DNA from: Rariloculus sp965263005
GTDB taxonomy: Bacteria; Pseudomonadota; Gammaproteobacteria; Steroidobacterales; Rariloculaceae
NCBI RefSeq assembly: GCF_965263005.1
Contig: NZ_OZ253579.1
Location: 372,001-436,000, forward strand
Reading direction: 5' to 3'
DNA: 64,000 nt
Shown: in pieces, positions 61,104-64,000 of the stretch
Layout of the letters: the number at the start of each line of letters is the position of its first letter
How positions within the stretch are numbered: position 1 is the first letter of the stretch
The notes under the pieces: model-generated
What the model was told of the DNA's origin: nothing
The model's database searches: none
The model's input: the letters and a program-made list of their open reading frames with translations, nothing else
Position numbers and translations under genes: made by a program

Positions 61104-63008
61104 ATGTCGATCGAGTATCCATATCGCACCGGGTGCATCGTCGTCGGCGGCGGGCACGCTGGCACCGAGGCAGCTCTGGCTGCGGCGCGGCTCGGCGTCG
61201 AGACCGTGCTGCTGACCGACAATCTCGAGACGGTCGGCCAGATGAGCTGCAACCCGGCGATTGGCGGAATCGGCAAAGGCCACCTCGCGAAGGAGGTCGA
61301 TGCGCTTGGCGGCGCGATGGCGCACGCGGCCGACCGGGCCGGCATTCATTTCCGCACGCTGAACGCGAGCAAGGGCCCGGCCGTGCGCGCGACGCGTGCG
61401 CAGGCCGACCGTAACCTGTATCGGCAGGCGATTCGCGCGATCGTCGATGCTCAGCCGCGGCTCACCGCGATCCAGCAGAGCGTCGACGACGTGCAACTCG
61501 AAGGAGGGAGGGTGCGCGGCGTGCGAACCCGGGCCGGCCTGACGATAGAGGCGCGCGCCGTCGTGCTGACGGTCGGGACATTTCTCGACGGCAGGATCCA
61601 CGTGGGCGAGCGCAACTACTCGGGCGGCCGGGCCGGCGACGGCGCAGCGATCCGTCTCGCGCACAGGCTGCGCGAGCTTGGGCTCGGCGTCGGCCGGCTG
61701 AAGACCGGAACGCCGCCGCGCATCGACCGGCACAGCGTCGACTTCGACAAGCTCAAGGAACAGCCCGGCGATGAGCCGCGGCCCGTGTTTTCGTTTCTCG
61801 GGCGCCGCGGCGAGCATCCGCGGCAGCTTGCGTGCCACATTACGCATACGAACGAAGACACGCACGAGATCATCCGTGCGAATCTTGCGCGCTCGCCAAT
61901 GTTCAGCGGCGCGATCAAAGGCATCGGGCCGCGTTACTGCCCGTCCATCGAGGACAAGGTGGTGCGCTTCGCCGACCGCGGCGCGCACCAGATCTTCGTC
62001 GAGCCCGAGGGCCTGACAAGCCACGAGATCTATCCGAACGGCATCTCGACCTCGTTACCGCTCGACGTCCAGCAACAATTCGTGCGAACGATTGCAGGCT
62101 TCGAGAACGCGCGCATCACGCGGGCGGGCTACGCGATCGAATACGACTTTTTCGACCCGCGTAACCTTGAGCCCACGCTCCAGACGAAGTCAGTGCGCGG
62201 GCTTTATTTCGCAGGTCAGATCAACGGCACAACGGGCTATGAGGAAGCCGCAGCCCAGGGCATCCTCGCCGGCATCAATGCCGGTCTCGATGTGCTCGGC
62301 CGCGCGCCATGGTTCCCGAAGCGCGACGAAGCCTATATCGGCGTGCTGATCGACGATCTCGTCACCCGCGGTACGACGGAGCCCTACCGCATGTTCACGA
62401 GCCGCGCCGAGTATCGGCTGATACTGCGCGAGGACAACGCAGACGCCCGACTCACTCCCATCGGCCGCGAGCTCGGCGTCGTCGACGAGGCGCGCTGGCG
62501 CGTGTTCCACGTCAAGCAGCGGCTTATCCGCTCCGAGCGCGAACGCCTTGCCGCGATTGTCGTGCGCCCGAGGGACGTCCCGCACGGGAGCCCGTTCAAC
62601 CCGCTCAGCAGGGACACGAGCGCAGCGGCGTTGTTGCGCCGGCCCGAGGCGCGCTACGGGGAGATCGTTGCACTCGAACGCGTCGGCCGCACGCCAGCCG
62701 TGTCCGCGCTTGACGAGGAGCAGCTCGAGCAGGTCGCGAGCGGCCTTGAAAACAGCGCGCGGTACGCAGGCTACATCGAGCGGCAGGCAGACGAGATCGA
62801 ACGCCTGCGCCGTCAGGCGGCGACAGCGCTGCCGGCCGCGATCGACTATGCCGCGGTGCACGGACTGTCGAACGAGGCGCGGGAGAAGCTCGCGAGGATC
62901 CGGCCCGCCAACCTCGGCCAGGCCGCACGCATCTCGGGGATCACGCCGGCCACGATATCCTTGCTGCGTATCCACCTGAAAAAACTCGAGCACAGGCAGG
63001 TCGCCTGA
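61104..63008 (+). CDS. mnmG: tRNA uridine-5-carboxymethylaminomethyl(34) synthesis enzyme MnmG (GidA)
   Basis: A 634-residue FAD enzyme that works with MnmE to modify the wobble U34 of tRNAs. IVVGGGHAGTEAALAAARL binds FAD, GQMSCNPAIGGIGKGHL is the family signature, and YFAGQINGTTGYEEAAAQG follows. Length is standard. The ATG at 61104 begins the conserved part. It is transcribed opposite to mnmE, rsmG, parA and parB, which is unusual. A parS-like sequence lies inside it. Confidence 0.97.
   Translation: MSIEYPYRTGCIVVGGGHAGTEAALAAARLGVETVLLTDNLETVGQMSCNPAIGGIGKGHLAKEVDALGGAMAHAADRAGIHFRTLNASKGPAVRATRAQADRNLYRQAIRAIVDAQPRLTAIQQSVDDVQLEGGRVRGVRTRAGLTIEARAVVLTVGTFLDGRIHVGERNYSGGRAGDGAAIRLAHRLRELGLGVGRLKTGTPPRIDRHSVDFDKLKEQPGDEPRPVFSFLGRRGEHPRQLACHITHTNEDTHEIIRANLARSPMFSGAIKGIGPRYCPSIEDKVVRFADRGAHQIFVEPEGLTSHEIYPNGISTSLPLDVQQQFVRTIAGFENARITRAGYAIEYDFFDPRNLEPTLQTKSVRGLYFAGQINGTTGYEEAAAQGILAGINAGLDVLGRAPWFPKRDEAYIGVLIDDLVTRGTTEPYRMFTSRAEYRLILREDNADARLTPIGRELGVVDEARWRVFHVKQRLIRSERERLAAIVVRPRDVPHGSPFNPLSRDTSAAALLRRPEARYGEIVALERVGRTPAVSALDEEQLEQVASGLENSARYAGYIERQADEIERLRRQAATALPAAIDYAAVHGLSNEAREKLARIRPANLGQAARISGITPATISLLRIHLKKLEHRQVA
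62503..62518. promoter_or_regulatory. parS-like sequence inside mnmG
   Basis: TGTTCCACGTCAAGCA matches 13 of 16 bases of TGTTTCACGTGAAACA, and its left half equals the Pseudomonas form TGTTCCACGT exactly. It encodes VFHVKQ, a peptide typical of coding-region parS sites. The right half is degenerate, so it may be a weak or dying ParB site about 3 kb from parB. Confidence 0.35.
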
Positions 63009-63107
63009 TTCGCGCTGAGGCAAGTGGCGTGCCGGGCAGCTCTTGGCAAGAGCCCGCCGCATGGGGCGGAAGACCGCCGCGCGGAGTCTTGCCCCGGGCT
63101 GCCAGCG

Positions 63108-64000
63108 CTATTTGCCGATGCAGAAGCTCGAGAATATCTCGCCGAGCAAGTCGTCGCTGGTCAGCTCACCGGTGAGCTCGCTGAGCGCCGTTTGCGCGCC
63201 GCGCAGCTCCTCCGCAGCGAGCTCAAGGGCGCCCGGCAGATGATCGCTGGAGCGCTGGAGCGCCGCCCGAGCCCGCTGGAGCGCTTCGAGATGGCGGCGC
63301 CGCGCGCTGAAAGTGCCCGCCTCTTCACCCGACCATCCCGCAAGCGTCTTGAGATGCTCGATGAGAAGCTCGACGCCGGCGCCGGTGAGCGCGGACAACT
63401 GGATCACGCGGCAGTGCCCGTGCTCGAACGCGTTCCCAGCTTCCGCCGTCAGATCGACCTTGTTTAGGATCAGCGTATAGGGCAGGTCCGCGGCGAGCTC
63501 GGCCGATGCGTTCGCGAACGCCGCCTGCAGGCCCGCACGAATGTCGCTGACCCACAAGGTATGGTCGGCGCGCCCAAGCTCGCGTTGGGCGCGCCGCACT
63601 CCTTCGCGCTCGACGGGATCGGCCGCCGTTCTCAAGCCGGCCGTATCGACGATGTCGATCGCAACGCCGTCGAGCGAGAGCCGCTCCCTGACGGTATCCC
63701 TCGTAGTACCGGGAACGTCGGTGACGATAGCCGCGTCATAGCCCGCGAGCCGGTTAAGCAGGCTCGACTTGCCGGCGTTCGGGGGGCCGCCGATCGCAAC
63801 GCTCAAGGCGTCGCTGAGCGCCGAGCCCCGCTTTGCCCCGGCAACGAGCGCCTCGAGATCCGATTGAATCGCCGCTAACCGCACGGCAAGCGCGTCCTGC
63901 GTCGCGAGATCGATCTCCTCGTCCGGAAAGTCGAGCCAGGCCTCGATAAGCACACGCAATTCCGTGAGCTTGGCCTGCACGGCAGCGACCTCGTCGGAGA
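63108..64000 (-). CDS. mnmE: tRNA modification GTPase MnmE, C-terminal part
   Basis: The visible 296 residues run off the right edge. The G domain has GPPNAGKSSLLNRL (G1), DVPGTTRDT (G2), DTAGLR (G3) and NKVD (G4). The last residues, FSSFCIGK, are the conserved MnmE C-terminus with the catalytic Cys. It is convergent with mnmG, whose product is its partner in U34 modification. Confidence 0.96.
   Translation of the reverse strand, partial: SDEVAAVQAKLTELRVLIEAWLDFPDEEIDLATQDALAVRLAAIQSDLEALVAGAKRGSALSDALSVAIGGPPNAGKSSLLNRLAGYDAAIVTDVPGTTRDTVRERLSLDGVAIDIVDTAGLRTAADPVEREGVRRAQRELGRADHTLWVSDIRAGLQAAFANASAELAADLPYTLILNKVDLTAEAGNAFEHGHCRVIQLSALTGAGVELLIEHLKTLAGWSGEEAGTFSARRRHLEALQRARAALQRSSDHLPGALELAAEELRGAQTALSELTGELTSDDLLGEIFSSFCIGK

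Noticed and set aside
63009..63107. Hairpins between convergent mnmG and mnmE as a bidirectional terminator
   Set aside because: GCTCTT/AAGAGC and longer GC-rich pairings exist, but there is no T-run on either side, so I do not call a rho-independent terminator.

Overview
The window looks like origin-proximal chromosome of a high-GC gammaproteobacterium. The right end (48.1-64.0 kb) carries glmS, glmU, the complete ATP synthase operon (atpIBEFHAGDC), parB, parA, rsmG, mnmG and the 3' part of mnmE, an order typical of Gammaproteobacteria near oriC. One oddity is that mnmG lies on the opposite strand from everything around it. The lineage cannot be fixed further from sequence alone.

Left part (0-16.5 kb): the start of a secreted serine hydrolase, a DUF899 protein, an AAA_14/DUF4143 ATPase preceded by two tandem palindromes, a YhaO/YhaN (SbcD/SbcC-like) nuclease-ATPase pair, a flavocytochrome cluster of the 4-cresol dehydrogenase type, tRNA-Arg(CCG) next to a heptamer repeat, and housekeeping genes (tag, aroE, gor, prlC, xthA).

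Centre (16.9-31.2 kb): a DNA phosphorothioation (PT) island. On the minus strand are dndB, dndC, dndD, dndE and a Dnd-associated methyltransferase. On the plus strand are a divergent dndA cysteine desulfurase and then a visibly AT-richer four-gene operon: a phospholipase-D/DECH helicase, a 75-aa protein, a second SMC-type ATPase and a Dnd-associated small protein. No dndF, dndG or dndH genes are visible; the four genes resemble the PbeABCD-type partner of DndCDEA. Next comes a 327-aa protein with a PT-DNA-binding (SBD) type N-terminus and an HNH nuclease domain, a family known for cutting phosphorothioated DNA. A complete PT writer, a PT-linked interference module and a likely PT-dependent HNH nuclease thus lie side by side. 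This is the most interesting system in the window.

Right of the island (31.2-48.0 kb): a scrap-yard of toxin-antitoxin and conflict genes. It holds two MNT/HEPN pairs (one with a replaced antitoxin 3' end, one with a frameshifted toxin), two Fic proteins, an orphan HigA with a HigB stub, a Phd antitoxin, a RES/Xre pair, and VapB and HEPN remnants. It also contains a DUF2958 protein, a PDZ lipoprotein-like or secreted protein, a DUF3500 protein and an AddA/AddB-like helicase-nuclease pair. Several promoters here carry repeated operator-like sequences: a TTAAC palindrome cassette present twice, and CGCTAA hexamers at exact 24-bp spacing.
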